Position numbers and translations under genes: made by a program. The notes under the pieces are model-generated. The model saw only the letters and a list, made by a program, of their open reading frames with translations, did no database searches and was not told the origin of the DNA. Shown one piece after another: positions 1 through 12,919 of a stretch of DNA of 64,000 nt. This stretch comes from Caballeronia ptereochthonis. GTDB taxonomy: Bacteria; Pseudomonadota; Gammaproteobacteria; Burkholderiales; Burkholderiaceae. Numbering within the stretch: position 1 is the first letter of the stretch; each line of letters opens with the position of its first letter. The stretch lies in assembly GCF_001545075.1 (NCBI RefSeq), contig NZ_FCOB02000002.1:1-64000 (forward strand). Direction: 5' to 3'.

Positions 1-75
1 CGCGATCTTCGCGAGCGAGCCGCCGAACTTGCCAACCGCTGTACGCGCGGCCGATACGATCACTACGTCAGTCAT
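1..75 (-). CDS. acetyl-CoA acetyltransferase (thiolase), N-terminal fragment
   Basis: Only the first 25 codons lie in the window; the gene continues beyond position 1. The translation begins MTDVVIVSAARTAVGKFGGS, the N-terminal strand and SAARTxxG motif of biosynthetic/degradative thiolases (acetyl-CoA C-acetyltransferase, PhaA/BktB/AtoB type). These enzymes condense or cleave acetoacetyl-CoA in the cytoplasm. The catalytic Cys and His lie outside the window, so the subfamily cannot be decided. The start is the ATG whose complement is at 73-75. The gene points away from the 0.9-kb gap that follows, so its promoter should lie there. Confidence 0.85.
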   Translation of the reverse strand, partial: MTDVVIVSAARTAVGKFGGSLAKIA

Positions 76-991
76 TTTCTATCCTCGTCAAACAGGGAAA
101 GCGTGAGCGGGATTTCCGGCCGCGATGGGATTCGCGCGACACGGAAATGCGCGTCCATATTGAATGGACTGGATGAATTCGATTCGAATCCGGGCGGATT
201 GAGGCGCATTGTCGAGTGCGGAGCAATGGTCCGACCGTCCGATGCATGAGCGCGCGACTGCAACGAGCGTCGCACCCGCTACGGAACGACCTGACCTATG
301 AGCCATTGCTCGTTCCGCGGAAAAAATTCCAGGAGGGATGCGGCAATTTCGAAGCGTGTAGCGTGGTCCATTTATATGGGCCTTTAATAAAATCTCTCAG
401 GTTAAGCACCGGCCTTCTCTCTGGCTTGCCACCGATGAATCACGCGTGCATGACTCGATCGCGCGACTATTCGCGCTGACGCTTGACGGGGCATTCGGAA
501 GTTATTCGGTTGTGCGAGCTTGTGCGTCGCACCAAATTGGAATTTATTCTAAACGCAAAACATGCGTAAAAAATTTCATATTAGTAGGTATAAACCCTAG
601 TCAATGGAAAAAACCCTTAACAAACATGCAGGAGACTGCAGCAATTCGCGAACGCACGTTCAATAATCATCCTATATGACAACAAAATTGCGCTGATTGC
701 TCAATCGATTGGCCACCTGGTGGTAATACCTGATGCAGACGTGCGTCGCGGACTATGGACCGCGCAGGCATCCAGTTTGAATGTGATTTCAGAAGCCCCG
801 TGATCACAAATACGAATTGTTACATTATTCCATATATGCAAATTAATCAGCACGTATAGCCAATCGATCTTTACCGCAGTAATAAAGTCGCAATAAAGCT
901 GGTATATGACGCGCCGATGAAAGCCCGCAAGATTAAACGGTGCTGATTTGCCGGACGGGATGTCATCCGTCCCCGGCGCAATATCGGCCCG
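76..991. other. gene-free, AT-richer gap between thiolase and P450
   Basis: No convincing gene is visible. The possible short reading frames at 216-479 and 446-679 have no ribosome-binding site and no recognisable motif. The stretch 520-900 is visibly richer in A and T than its surroundings. On the minus strand a TTGACT box (599-604) lies 18 nt from a TATGAA box (575-580), a weak promoter candidate that would give the thiolase gene a leader of roughly 500 nt. A short palindrome CCACC-T-GGTGG lies at 713-723. The words TAGTAGG and AAACCCTAG around 582-600 resemble motifs near repA (see findings). Confidence 0.5.
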
Positions 992-3334
992 TCACAGCGC
1001 CAAAACGAGTTTCTTGCCTTTCGCGCGTGAGCAGCACGCCATCATTCGCCGGTTCGACTGGCGCTCGGTTTTGGTCAGCACCACGTCGCGGTGGTCGATT
1101 TCGCCTTCGAGCACGCGCACTTCGCACGATCCGCACAGTCCTTCCTCGCAGTCGCTCTGCACGTCGACGTTCGCGCGCCTGAGCGTCGTGAGCAGCGTCT
1201 GATCGGCGGGCACGGTCAACACAAGGCCCGAATCCTTCAGTTCGACATCGAACGCGTCTTCGTTCGCGGGGTCGAGCGTGCCGAGCACCGATTCGAAGTG
1301 CTCGATCTTCAGCGTGTCATCGGGCCAGGATGCGCTCGCCCGCCCGAGCGCGTCGAGCATGCGCGCCGGTCCGCACGCGTAGACCTGCGTGCCCTCGCTC
1401 ACGGCAAGCGCCGCGAAATCGTTGCGTGTGCCTTCGTCCGACACATACGCGAACAGGCGCTCGCCATGCAGCGTGCGCATCTCGTCGAGCAGTGCCATCG
1501 ACGCGCGCGAGCGCCCGCTGTAATGGACTTCGTAATCCATGCCGAGGGAGCGCGCGCGGCGCGCCATCGCGCTGATCGGCGTAATGCCGATGCCGCCCGC
1601 GATCAGCACGAGTTTCCTCGCGGTCTCGTCGAGACGAAAATGATTGCGCGGACCGCGAATGCGCCATTGCGCGCCGGGCTTCACATTCTCGTGCACCCAG
1701 GCCGAGCCTCCGCGGCTCGCGGTCTCGCGCAGCACGGCGATTTCGAACGGACTGGCGTCGTCGGGGTCGCCGCACAGCGAATATTGGCGCGATATGCCAG
1801 TCTCGCCGCAGACGACATCCACATGCGAGCCCGCCGTCCAGCGCGGCAGATCACGGCCGTCAGCCGATACCAGCCGCACGCGCACGATCCGGTCCGCGCA
1901 ATCCACAACCGACTCGACGATCACCGCGCGGCTCACCGCATGCGACGACGGCTCGCCGATGCGCACCACCGCGCGCGGCTCGCGCACGGATGGATCGGCG
2001 CGCTCGGGATTCTTCGCCGGATCCCACTCGACATGAAGATGCTCCGGCCCGCGAAACGACGTGTTCGGCACGTACGTGAAGCGCTGCTCGGCAAGACGCA
2101 TGTGCGGCAGGCGGCGGGTGAGCTCGTCGAGGAAGATCTGCATCTCCATGCGCGCGAGGTTCTTGCCCATGCACTGATGCGCGCCATAGCCGAAGGTCAG
2201 CTGATCGCTGGCGTTTTCGCGGCGGATGTCGAAAAGATCGGCACCGGCGAACCGATGTTGATCGTGATTCGCCGACGACGTGACGATCAGGAGCTTCGAG
2301 CCCGCAGAAATGTCGATGCCCCCGATCGTCACGTCCTTCGTCGCGAGCCGCCGCCACGCCGCGACCGAACCGTTATGGCGCAGGCATTCTTCGACGGCGT
2401 TCGGGATCAGGCCCGGGTCCTCGCAGATATCGCGCCATGCCTGAGGATGCTGTAGCAGGAGCTTGAGTGCGTTCGCGGTGGCGTTGGCCGTCGTCTCGTG
2501 CGCGGCGACGATGCCTGCCATCATCATCGAATGCAGATACGAGTCGGTCACGACCTCCGGCAGCTCCTTCTGCTTGCGAATGCCGTATTGCATCCAACCC
2601 GGACCCGATGGATCCTCGCGCATCTTGTCGAGCACCTTGCCCGCGTATTGCCAGAACTTGCCGACCGCGTGCGCGACTTCGACCTGCTCCTCGGGCTTCG
2701 GTCGCCCCCATGTGTTGACCGTGTGCGCGATGGAATAACGGCGCAGCGTGTCCATGTCCTCCTCGGGCACGCCGAGAAAGTGCAGCGCGACGGTGAGCGG
2801 CACTTCCCACAGCATCTGATCGACGAGATCGGCGCGGCCGTCGTCGATGAAGCGGTCGACATACTCGCGCGCGAGCGCGCGCACCATCGGTTCGTGATGC
2901 GCGAGGGCCTCGGGCGTGAACGGGTCCATCAGCGCGCGGCGGCGCGGCATGTGCGCGGGTTCGTCCTCGTTTACGAGCGTGCGGTTCAGCGCGAAGCCGT
3001 AGGACGCGAGCACGGCGTTCGCCTCGGGGCCGGTTGGGGTGATCTTCTCGAGTGCGATGGACGGGCTGAACGTGATGTTGTCGCGGAAGATCGCCTTGAT
3101 GTCGTCGTAGCGCGTGACGACCCAGTAGCCGAGCTTCGGGCTCCAGAACACCGGCTCCTGGTCACGGGCCCAGCGCACGTATTCGGGCGGGTCCTGTTGA
3201 TAGCCGTCGCCGAAGGGGTCGAACTCGGCGGCGCGCGCGCTCACCGGGCAGCCGTTCGGGGCGAGACCTTCGGTCCGGGTGGCTTCATGGTAGGGACATC
3301 GAGGCGCGCGGTTGTCGCCGGTCGCATCGGTCAT
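992..3334 (-). CDS. self-sufficient cytochrome P450 (CYP116B type), P450-FMN reductase-[2Fe-2S] fusion
   Basis: A 780-aa protein carrying a whole monooxygenase chain in one polypeptide. An N-terminal P450 domain (about residues 1-450) has an I-helix AAHETT near 278 and the haem-binding FGYGAHQCMG near 379-389, with the Cys thiolate ligand. A phthalate-dioxygenase-reductase-like module follows: the FMN site RQYSL is near 514 and the NAD(P)H loop GGIGITPI near 579. The C-terminal plant-type ferredoxin has CEEGLCGSC near 726-734 and the last Cys near 766. Domain order and length match P450RhF/CYP116B enzymes, which hydroxylate or dealkylate aromatic and other small substrates. I chose the ATG at 3334 because GGAGACGAGC precedes it and MTDATGDNRAPRCPYH is a normal P450 start; the frame stays open upstream but that stretch overlaps the next gene. 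Substrate unknown. Confidence 0.93.
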   Translation of the reverse strand: MTDATGDNRAPRCPYHEATRTEGLAPNGCPVSARAAEFDPFGDGYQQDPPEYVRWARDQEPVFWSPKLGYWVVTRYDDIKAIFRDNITFSPSIALEKITPTGPEANAVLASYGFALNRTLVNEDEPAHMPRRRALMDPFTPEALAHHEPMVRALAREYVDRFIDDGRADLVDQMLWEVPLTVALHFLGVPEEDMDTLRRYSIAHTVNTWGRPKPEEQVEVAHAVGKFWQYAGKVLDKMREDPSGPGWMQYGIRKQKELPEVVTDSYLHSMMMAGIVAAHETTANATANALKLLLQHPQAWRDICEDPGLIPNAVEECLRHNGSVAAWRRLATKDVTIGGIDISAGSKLLIVTSSANHDQHRFAGADLFDIRRENASDQLTFGYGAHQCMGKNLARMEMQIFLDELTRRLPHMRLAEQRFTYVPNTSFRGPEHLHVEWDPAKNPERADPSVREPRAVVRIGEPSSHAVSRAVIVESVVDCADRIVRVRLVSADGRDLPRWTAGSHVDVVCGETGISRQYSLCGDPDDASPFEIAVLRETASRGGSAWVHENVKPGAQWRIRGPRNHFRLDETARKLVLIAGGIGITPISAMARRARSLGMDYEVHYSGRSRASMALLDEMRTLHGERLFAYVSDEGTRNDFAALAVSEGTQVYACGPARMLDALGRASASWPDDTLKIEHFESVLGTLDPANEDAFDVELKDSGLVLTVPADQTLLTTLRRANVDVQSDCEEGLCGSCEVRVLEGEIDHRDVVLTKTERQSNRRMMACCSRAKGKKLVLAL

Positions 3335-3380
3335 GCTCGTCTCCTGATGTTTTTTTCGCGTGACCATAGTATGCAACGGC

Positions 3381-7049
<3,669 letters not shown>

Positions 7050-7166
7050 GAGTTCTCCGGCCGTACGGACGATTTCAAATTATTCAGCATTCCCGCGCAT
7101 CGTTACACCGATGCTCGCCTTCGGCTGATCGTGCTCGTCCGCAAACTTGAGGTCAGAGTAGTTCAC

Positions 7167-7200
7167 GCATTGCGCTTATGCAAAGCGCGCGGTGCAATGC
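7167..7200. terminator. nested hairpin downstream of the hydrolase pseudogene (weak terminator candidate)
   Basis: GCATTGC (7167-7173) pairs with GCAATGC (7194-7200). Inside it, GCGCTT (7172-7177) pairs with AAGCGC (7183-7188) around a 5-nt loop; the two stems overlap and are alternatives. No T-run follows on either strand, so function as a terminator is uncertain. Confidence 0.3.
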
Positions 7201-7213
7201 GCCGTTCATCGCG

Positions 7214-7968
7214 CTAGATAGGCTCGTCCTCGCTCGTCGCCCAGTTCGGCATCAGCTCGTTGCTCGGCAGGGTCTCGTCGATGAGCTTCTTGGCCGTCTG
7301 CCGTCCCGCCACCGGCAACCCTTCCGGATTCAGCACGCCGATCTGCACGAGCACCGAAGCCTGATCCCAGTAGATGTGTTCGTTGTAGAGCTTGTCGCCG
7401 CGAAAGCGGATCACGGCGGGCTGCCGACTTCGATGAAGCCCGGCGCGCAGCCCGGATACCCATATCGTTCGATGTGCGGCTTGCCCGCGAGCGCGGTTTC
7501 GATCTCGCGCTGGTCGTGCGTGCCGTGCTCCGGAAAGTGAAACACGATCGGGCAGCGGATCGTCGGGATATCGGCCAGGCAGGTGGCGAAGTCGTCGGCG
7601 TAGTAGCAGGCGGCGCAATCGACGTCGGCCTGCGCGGCAATGCGCGTCGCGAGCCGCCCTCCGCGCCCGAAGCCGACCACGCCGATCTTTCCGGCATGCG
7701 GCGGCAGCGCGCGGACGCTGTCGACCAGCGCCGCGAAGTTTTCTGCGGCGATGCCGCCGGGCTGCGGATCGCGTGCGGGAAGCTGCGGCGCGAGCACGAC
7801 ATAGCTTTCTTCGGCGTACAGGTCTGCGGTGCGCTTGATGAAGTCATCGAGTCCCGATGTGTCGTGCAGCAAAACGATGCCCGGGCCCGATCCCGTTTCG
7901 GGATGCGTCACGTAGGCGGGAATGGTCGTGCCGTCGCGAAGCGCGATGTCGATGAACGTGCCGCTCAT
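7214..7968 (-). pseudogene. dienelactone hydrolase-SnoaL fusion, deleted and frameshifted
   Basis: The first ~180 codons encode a dienelactone hydrolase (carboxymethylenebutenolidase) domain. Its nucleophile motif is VVGFGRGG, where the usual Cys/Ser position is Arg, and its start ATG (7968) is preceded by AAGGAGG. The frame runs to a stop at 7411-7413 after IEVGSPP. In the neighbouring frame the text continues as AVIRFRGDKLYNEHIYWDQ, the last ~67 residues of a SnoaL/NTF2-like domain, ending at 7214. The intact fused family is about 400 aa, so more than 100 residues spanning the end of the hydrolase and the start of SnoaL are missing, and one frameshift remains at about 7411-7420. I infer a degraded gene. 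A sequencing indel could explain the frameshift but not the missing middle. Confidence 0.75.
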
Positions 7969-8023
7969 TGTTTGCGCCTCCTTCTATATAGTGGGTTTTT
8001 GCTTGTTGGGGCGCGCCGCGCGC

Positions 8024-9367
8024 TCACGAGAACAGCGTGTCGGCCAGCAGCTTCACATTCAGCACGACGATCACGCCCGCGACGAGCCACGCCAGCGCGC
8101 GCGTCCAGCGCGAAATGGCGAAGATGCCCATCTTGCGGCGGTCCGACACGAAACGCACCAGCGGAATGACAGCGAACGGCAGTTGCATCGACAGGATCAC
8201 CTGGCTCAGCACGAGCAGCTGCCCCGTGCCCTTCTCGCCATAGATGGCCGTCACGACGATCACGGGAACGATGGCGATCCCGCGCGTGACGAGCCGGCGC
8301 GCCCAGTTCGGAATGCGCAGGCGCAGAAAGCCTTCCATCACGATCTGGCCGGCGAGCGTCGCGGTGACCGTCGAGTTGAGGCCCGAGGCGAGCAGCGCGA
8401 CGGCGAACAGCGTCGACGCGATGCTCAGACCCAGAAGCGGCGACAGCAAGCGGAAGGCGTCGCCGATTTCCGCCACTTCGTCGTGCCCGCTCGCGTGAAA
8501 CACGGCGGCGGCCACGATCAGGATCGCCGCGTTGATGAAAAGCGCGAGCGTCAGCGCGATGGTGCTGTCGATCGTCGCCCAGCGGATCGCGTCGCGCCGC
8601 GCCTCGACGGACTTGCCATACGCGCGCGTCTGCACGACCGACGAATGCAGATAGAGGTTGTGCGGCATGACGGTCGCGCCGAGAATGCCGATCGCCACAT
8701 ACAGCATCTCGCGGTCCGCGACGATCCGGGGCGACGGCACGAAGCCGTGCAGCACATCGGCCAGAGGCGGCGCGGCGGCGGCGATTTGCAGCGCGAAACA
8801 GCCCGCGATCACGACGAGCAGCGTGATGACGAACGCCTCCAGCAAGCGGAAGCCCTTGTTCATCAGCAGCAGCAGAAGGAAAGCATCGAGCGCGGTGAGC
8901 AGCGCGCCCGCGATCAGCGGAATGCCGAACAGCAGTTTCAGCGCGATGGCCGTGCCGATCACTTCGGCCAGATCGCACGCGACGATCGCTGCCTCGCACG
9001 CGAGCCATAGCGCGAAATTCACCGGCTTCGAGTAGTGGTCGCGGCACGCTTGCGCGAGATCGCGTCCGGTCGCGACGCCCAGGCGCACGGCCAGCGCCTG
9101 AAGCAGAATCGCCATCAGATTCGACAACAGGATGACCGTGAGCAGCGTATAGCCGAAGCGCGACCCGCCGGCGATGTCCGTCGCCCAGTTGCCCGGGTCC
9201 ATGTAGCCGACGGAAATCATGTAGCCCGGCCCGGCGAACGCGAGGAAGCGGCGAATCCATCGGCCGCTCGCCGGCACCTGCACCGACGCGTACACCTCCG
9301 GCAGGCTCGGGCGGAACGCGTCATCCCCCTCGGGCGGTTTCGAAGCGTGGCGTACAGGATCAAGCAT
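8024..9367 (-). CDS. mntH: Nramp-family divalent metal (Mn2+/Fe2+) transporter
   Basis: A 447-aa inner-membrane protein with about 11 hydrophobic segments. The Nramp metal-site signature DPGNW lies in TM1 near residue 56 and [10 protein letters not shown] in TM6 near 232; the Asp, Asn and Met side chains of these motifs bind Mn2+ or Fe2+ in the family. Transport is proton-coupled uptake. I chose the ATG at 9367, preceded by AGGAGAAACGAGCCG; the frame is open for another 30 codons upstream without a better start. It is monocistronic. No MntR-type box was recognised upstream. Confidence 0.93.
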   Translation of the reverse strand: MLDPVRHASKPPEGDDAFRPSLPEVYASVQVPASGRWIRRFLAFAGPGYMISVGYMDPGNWATDIAGGSRFGYTLLTVILLSNLMAILLQALAVRLGVATGRDLAQACRDHYSKPVNFALWLACEAAIVACDLAEVIGTAIALKLLFGIPLIAGALLTALDAFLLLLLMNKGFRLLEAFVITLLVVIAGCFALQIAAAAPPLADVLHGFVPSPRIVADREMLYVAIGILGATVMPHNLYLHSSVVQTRAYGKSVEARRDAIRWATIDSTIALTLALFINAAILIVAAAVFHASGHDEVAEIGDAFRLLSPLLGLSIASTLFAVALLASGLNSTVTATLAGQIVMEGFLRLRIPNWARRLVTRGIAIVPVIVVTAIYGEKGTGQLLVLSQVILSMQLPFAVIPLVRFVSDRRKMGIFAISRWTRALAWLVAGVIVVLNVKLLADTLFS

Positions 9368-9578
9368 CGGCTCGTTTCTCCTGCGGATACCGGCTATGGG
9401 CGTGCTGAAAATATGCGCCGGGCCGAGTGAACATTCAAGCGCGCCCGACCGGGCCACGCGTCAGCGCGGTTGGCGACTTGCAATGCTGATAATTTGACTT
9501 ATCAGATGTAGCGATTTTCCTTGCCAAATTCGAAGCTGGTTGATAACCTTCCCGCAAATAATTGAAAAGAAAGGATAA

Positions 9579-11558
9579 ATGACTAGCGACACGGCACGCG
9601 GCAGCCAACATTTGGCGAGTGGCGCGGCGGCAACCAGCGCCGATGCCGCGCGTCTGCGCACCCCGAGCCGTCTCACTCGCCAGCACTTCGCGCTTTATCG
9701 CGGTTATCTCGACGGCGTCTCGGAAGCGCAATTGCATGCTTCCTATGGCGATGCCGGTACTGATGTCCGCGCCACGCGCCGGTTGATCGACGCGCTGCGC
9801 GACACGCTCTCGGTCCTCGCCCGCCGCGCACGCGATACCGAGGCCGCGCATCTGCTGCGGCTTCGCCCGGGCAGCATTCCGCTTTTCGAACCGTCGCCGG
9901 CGGCGGCCGCCGTTCCCACGCTCGACGACTTCCGCGAACGGATCGACCCGGACGGCGTGTACGGCGAATCCGAGCTGCTGGCGCTGTATGAGGAGGAATA
10001 TCCGCCGAATACGTCGCCCGCGCTCGATCGCCGGGTTGCGCGAAATGCCCGGTTGCGGCGCAGGCAGGCGGAAGCGCTCGCGCGCATGGAGGCAAGCCTC
10101 GCGCAGGATCCGCGGCAGGATCATCCCATCGATGGCTGGTTCGAGCCGGCCGTCACCGCGCGTCTGACGGCAGCCGGTCTGACGACCATCGCCGATGTCA
10201 TCGGGCTCATCGAGAAACGGCGTCATCGCTGGTACGCCGCCGTGCCGCGTTTGGGCCCGAAAGGCGCGCAACGAATCGTCGACTGGCTGCAACTCCACGC
10301 CCACGCGCTACAGCACTCGCTCTCCCCGCTTGTCCTGCTTCCGCGACGCCAGTGGGGGCCGGAACACGCCGCGCTCGCCCGTCATGCGGCGGCTTCGGAA
10401 AATGACGCGCTGGTCATGGCGCCGCTGGAGGCGTTGCGCGTGCCGGCGGCGCTGGATGGATCGAGAGGATCGAATCGGGCAGGCGCGAACGCGCGCTTCG
10501 ACACGGATATTCGCGCGATTTTCGCCTGGCTCGACGCGCATTCGGCCAGCGAGCACACGCGGCGCGCCTATCGGCGCGAGGCGGAGCGCCTGTTGCTCTG
10601 GGCACTGTTGGAAAAGGGCAAGCCGCTATCGTCGCTCGACGGCCGGGAAGGCGCGGAGTACATCGACACGTTTCTTCCGGATCCGCAGCCGGCTTCCCGC
10701 TGGGTCTCGGCGCGGCGCGGCGAGCGGCATGTCTCGAGCTGGCGGCCGTTTGGCGGCCCGCTTTCCGATCGCAGCCGCGAGAGCGCACGTTCCATTCTGA
10801 GCGCGATGTGCGAATGGCTCGTCCGGGAAGCGTATCTGGCGACGAATCCGTTCGCCGGTCTCGCGCGCGCGGCGTCGCCGCCGGTCTTCGACTCAGCCGG
10901 GCGCACGCTCGACCTGCAGCAGTGGCAAACCGTGCTTCAGTCGGTCACGCGCGAGGAATACACGTTTTCCGAGCATCGCGACCGATTGGCGCTGCTCCTG
11001 GCCTACGCCACCGGCTTGCGCCGGGCTGAACTGGCCGCCGCGACCACCGACGCGTTGAGCGTCGGACGCTTGCGCGGCGTGGATGGCGCCGTCTGGCGGC
11101 TCGCGGTCGACTCGGGTCGGAGTTCGCCGCGAACGGTGCTTTTGCCGCCGGTCGTCGTCGATGCACTGGAAGAAAATCTGGCGCTGCGCGGGCTGCCGGG
11201 GCCGCTTGCGTGCGCGGCCGGCACGCCGGTTCTGGCGCAGGCGCGCGGTGGACAGCCCATCACGCCCGACGGGATCGGCAAGATCTTCAAGGGGATTTTC
11301 ATGCGCGCGGCCGCCATTCTCGATGCACGCGCGCCCGGCAGCGGCCGGCATCTGCGAAAGGTCAGCACGCACTGGTTGCGCCACACCCACTCGACGCACG
11401 CGCTCGGTCACGGCGCGGAACTGCGCGAAGTCGGCGCCGGACTCGGCCACGCCGATCTGTCGACCACTTCCCTCTATCTTCAGCAAGAAGATTCCGGACG
11501 CTTTCTCGGGGTCGAGAAGCTGATCCGCCACGCGTCGCGCCCCAAAAAGCACTCATAG
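9579..11558 (+). CDS. large tyrosine recombinase adjoining the chromid partition genes
   Basis: A 659-aa protein. The N-terminal ~300 residues are the extra domain found in a subfamily of phage-integrase proteins (DUF3701-like), including a helix-hairpin-helix-like stretch RLGPKGAQRIVDWLQ. A SAM-like core-binding domain follows. The catalytic domain has Arg in ATGLRRAEL near 478, HWLRH near 597-601, GLGHADLS near 622 and the nucleophile Tyr in SLYLQQ near 632. All residues expected for strand cleavage are present. Such recombinases sit directly upstream of parA on chromosome 2 of many Burkholderia relatives, where chromosome-dimer or concatemer resolution is a plausible role; this is not proven here. 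The start is the ATG at 9579, preceded by GAAAAGAAAGGATAA. Confidence 0.9.
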   Translation: MTSDTARGSQHLASGAAATSADAARLRTPSRLTRQHFALYRGYLDGVSEAQLHASYGDAGTDVRATRRLIDALRDTLSVLARRARDTEAAHLLRLRPGSIPLFEPSPAAAAVPTLDDFRERIDPDGVYGESELLALYEEEYPPNTSPALDRRVARNARLRRRQAEALARMEASLAQDPRQDHPIDGWFEPAVTARLTAAGLTTIADVIGLIEKRRHRWYAAVPRLGPKGAQRIVDWLQLHAHALQHSLSPLVLLPRRQWGPEHAALARHAAASENDALVMAPLEALRVPAALDGSRGSNRAGANARFDTDIRAIFAWLDAHSASEHTRRAYRREAERLLLWALLEKGKPLSSLDGREGAEYIDTFLPDPQPASRWVSARRGERHVSSWRPFGGPLSDRSRESARSILSAMCEWLVREAYLATNPFAGLARAASPPVFDSAGRTLDLQQWQTVLQSVTREEYTFSEHRDRLALLLAYATGLRRAELAAATTDALSVGRLRGVDGAVWRLAVDSGRSSPRTVLLPPVVVDALEENLALRGLPGPLACAAGTPVLAQARGGQPITPDGIGKIFKGIFMRAAAILDARAPGSGRHLRKVSTHWLRHTHSTHALGHGAELREVGAGLGHADLSTTSLYLQQEDSGRFLGVEKLIRHASRPKKHS

Positions 11559-11662
11559 CGGGTTGATTTCGCGTAAACGCAGGCCGCGCGGCGTTGTAAA
11601 AATGCCCGGTGCGGGCGATCAAGTACTTCAGAGTTTACTTGAGGTTTACCGGTTCGCCGTTT

Positions 11663-11702
11663 ATTCTTCGGTTTGCAGCTTGTTTTCCACAAACCGAAGA
11701 AT
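11663..11702. promoter_or_regulatory. 13-bp inverted repeat upstream of parA (candidate parS site or ParA operator)
   Basis: A perfect dyad: ATTCTTCGGTTTG at 11663-11675 and CAAACCGAAGAAT at 11690-11702, separated by 14 nt. The right part of the spacer together with the arm reads TTTTCCACA (11682-11690), one mismatch from a DnaA box. The site lies 38 nt before the chosen parA start, in the only gap between recombinase and parA. ParA proteins with an N-terminal helix-turn-helix commonly bind such an operator to repress parAB; a centromere role is the alternative. Two GTTTAC words (11634-11650) lie just upstream. Confidence 0.6.
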
Positions 11703-11740
11703 TTTTTGCTTACCCAGGCCCGCCAGTGACTGCGAACTCC

Positions 11741-12919
11741 ATGTTAAGCGCCCGGCTTCCCGAAGTCGATCAATCCGTTTCGATCGAAACGCTCTTGGGG
11801 GTGGCCGCCCAAGCCACTGACATTCTCAACCAGATTCGCGATGCGATGCTGGAGCCGTATCCGCGCAAGAGTGCGCCAACGTTCACCAGTTCCCAGGTGG
11901 CATCGCTGTGCGGTATCGACAAGCAGCGGTTCCAGTACCTGACGACCAAGGGCGAGTTGCCTGCGGGAACGTCCAAGGGCGCCGGCCGCAGCAAGGAATT
12001 CACGCTCGAGGAAACGCTGACCTGGATCCGCGCGACGAAGGAACGCGCGCGCCGGCCCGAGGGCAAGCGCGGGCGAATCGTAACCGTCGCCAACTTCAAG
12101 GGCGGGGTCGCCAAGACCACGACCGCGGTGTCGGCGGCACAAGCGTTGACGCTGCTCGGCCGTAAGGTGCTCGTCATCGATTGCGATCCGCAGGGCACGA
12201 CCACGCAACTATGCGGCTGGGCGCCGGACGCGGAGATTTCGGACGATCAGACCCTTCTTCCGCTCATCTACGGCGATCAGAACACGCTGCAATACGCGGT
12301 GCAAGAGACGTACTGGCACAACCTGGATCTCATCCCGGCGTCCTCGTCTCTCTTCGACGCCGAATTCGAGATCCCCGCCAAGGTTCTGAACGATAGCACG
12401 TTCGAATTCTGGGAGATCGTGCGCAAAGGCCTGATGCCGCTCACCAGCGAGTACGACGCCGTGATCATCGACACGCCGCCCGCGCTCAGCTACCTGACGA
12501 TCAATGCGCTGCTGGCGTCGGACGCGATCCTCCTGCCCTGCCCGCCCGAGGCGCTCGACTTCGCAAGCTCGACGCAGTTCTGGCACCTCTTCGCGGACAT
12601 CGCGAAGAAACTGCCCGGCGTGCTCGAGCAGAAGCGCTTCGATTTCGTCAACGTAATCCTGACGAAGGCAAAATCGGACGACGTGTCGCGCGTCGTGCGC
12701 GGCTGGCTGCAAAAGGCGTACGGCGATCGCGTGCTGCCCTTCGAGATCCCCGAATCGACCGTCCCGAAGGGCGCGTCGGCGCAATTGTCGACGGTCTACG
12801 ACTTGTCGAAACCGGATGGCAGCACGGCCGCCTACAACCGATTCAAGGAGCCGCTCGACCGGCTCGCCGAACACCTTGACGCGCAATTCGTTCGCGCTTG
12901 GAACCAGACGGAGGCGTAA
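11741..12919 (+). CDS. parA: chromid partition ATPase ParA (type Ia, with N-terminal DNA-binding domain)
   Basis: A 392-aa protein. An N-terminal helix-turn-helix (about residues 49-100) resembles the MerR/ParA-Ia fold and suggests transcriptional autoregulation. The deviant Walker A KGGVAKTT lies near 120-127, Walker A-prime VLVIDCDPQGT near 145 and Walker B AVIIDTPP near 239. It acts on the nucleoid with ParB to segregate the replicon. The start is uncertain: ATG at 11741 is used, an in-frame GTG lies at 11726, and neither has a good Shine-Dalgarno sequence. The open frame reaches back to 11609 but would cover the inverted repeat at 11663-11702. It overlaps nothing and abuts parB (TAA-ATG). 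Confidence 0.94.
   Translation: MLSARLPEVDQSVSIETLLGVAAQATDILNQIRDAMLEPYPRKSAPTFTSSQVASLCGIDKQRFQYLTTKGELPAGTSKGAGRSKEFTLEETLTWIRATKERARRPEGKRGRIVTVANFKGGVAKTTTAVSAAQALTLLGRKVLVIDCDPQGTTTQLCGWAPDAEISDDQTLLPLIYGDQNTLQYAVQETYWHNLDLIPASSSLFDAEFEIPAKVLNDSTFEFWEIVRKGLMPLTSEYDAVIIDTPPALSYLTINALLASDAILLPCPPEALDFASSTQFWHLFADIAKKLPGVLEQKRFDFVNVILTKAKSDDVSRVVRGWLQKAYGDRVLPFEIPESTVPKGASAQLSTVYDLSKPDGSTAAYNRFKEPLDRLAEHLDAQFVRAWNQTEA

Noticed and set aside
216-679. Two overlapping short frames in the thiolase-P450 gap
   Set aside because: No ribosome-binding site, no motif, and AT-rich DNA where chance frames are likely.
1091-2455. A 454-codon plus-strand frame opposite the P450
   Set aside because: Antisense shadow; the P450 frame carries every cofactor motif.
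9579-11558. Prophage or integrative element suggested by the integrase-like protein
   Set aside because: No phage genes, attachment repeats or tRNA are nearby; the position directly before parA matches a maintenance recombinase.
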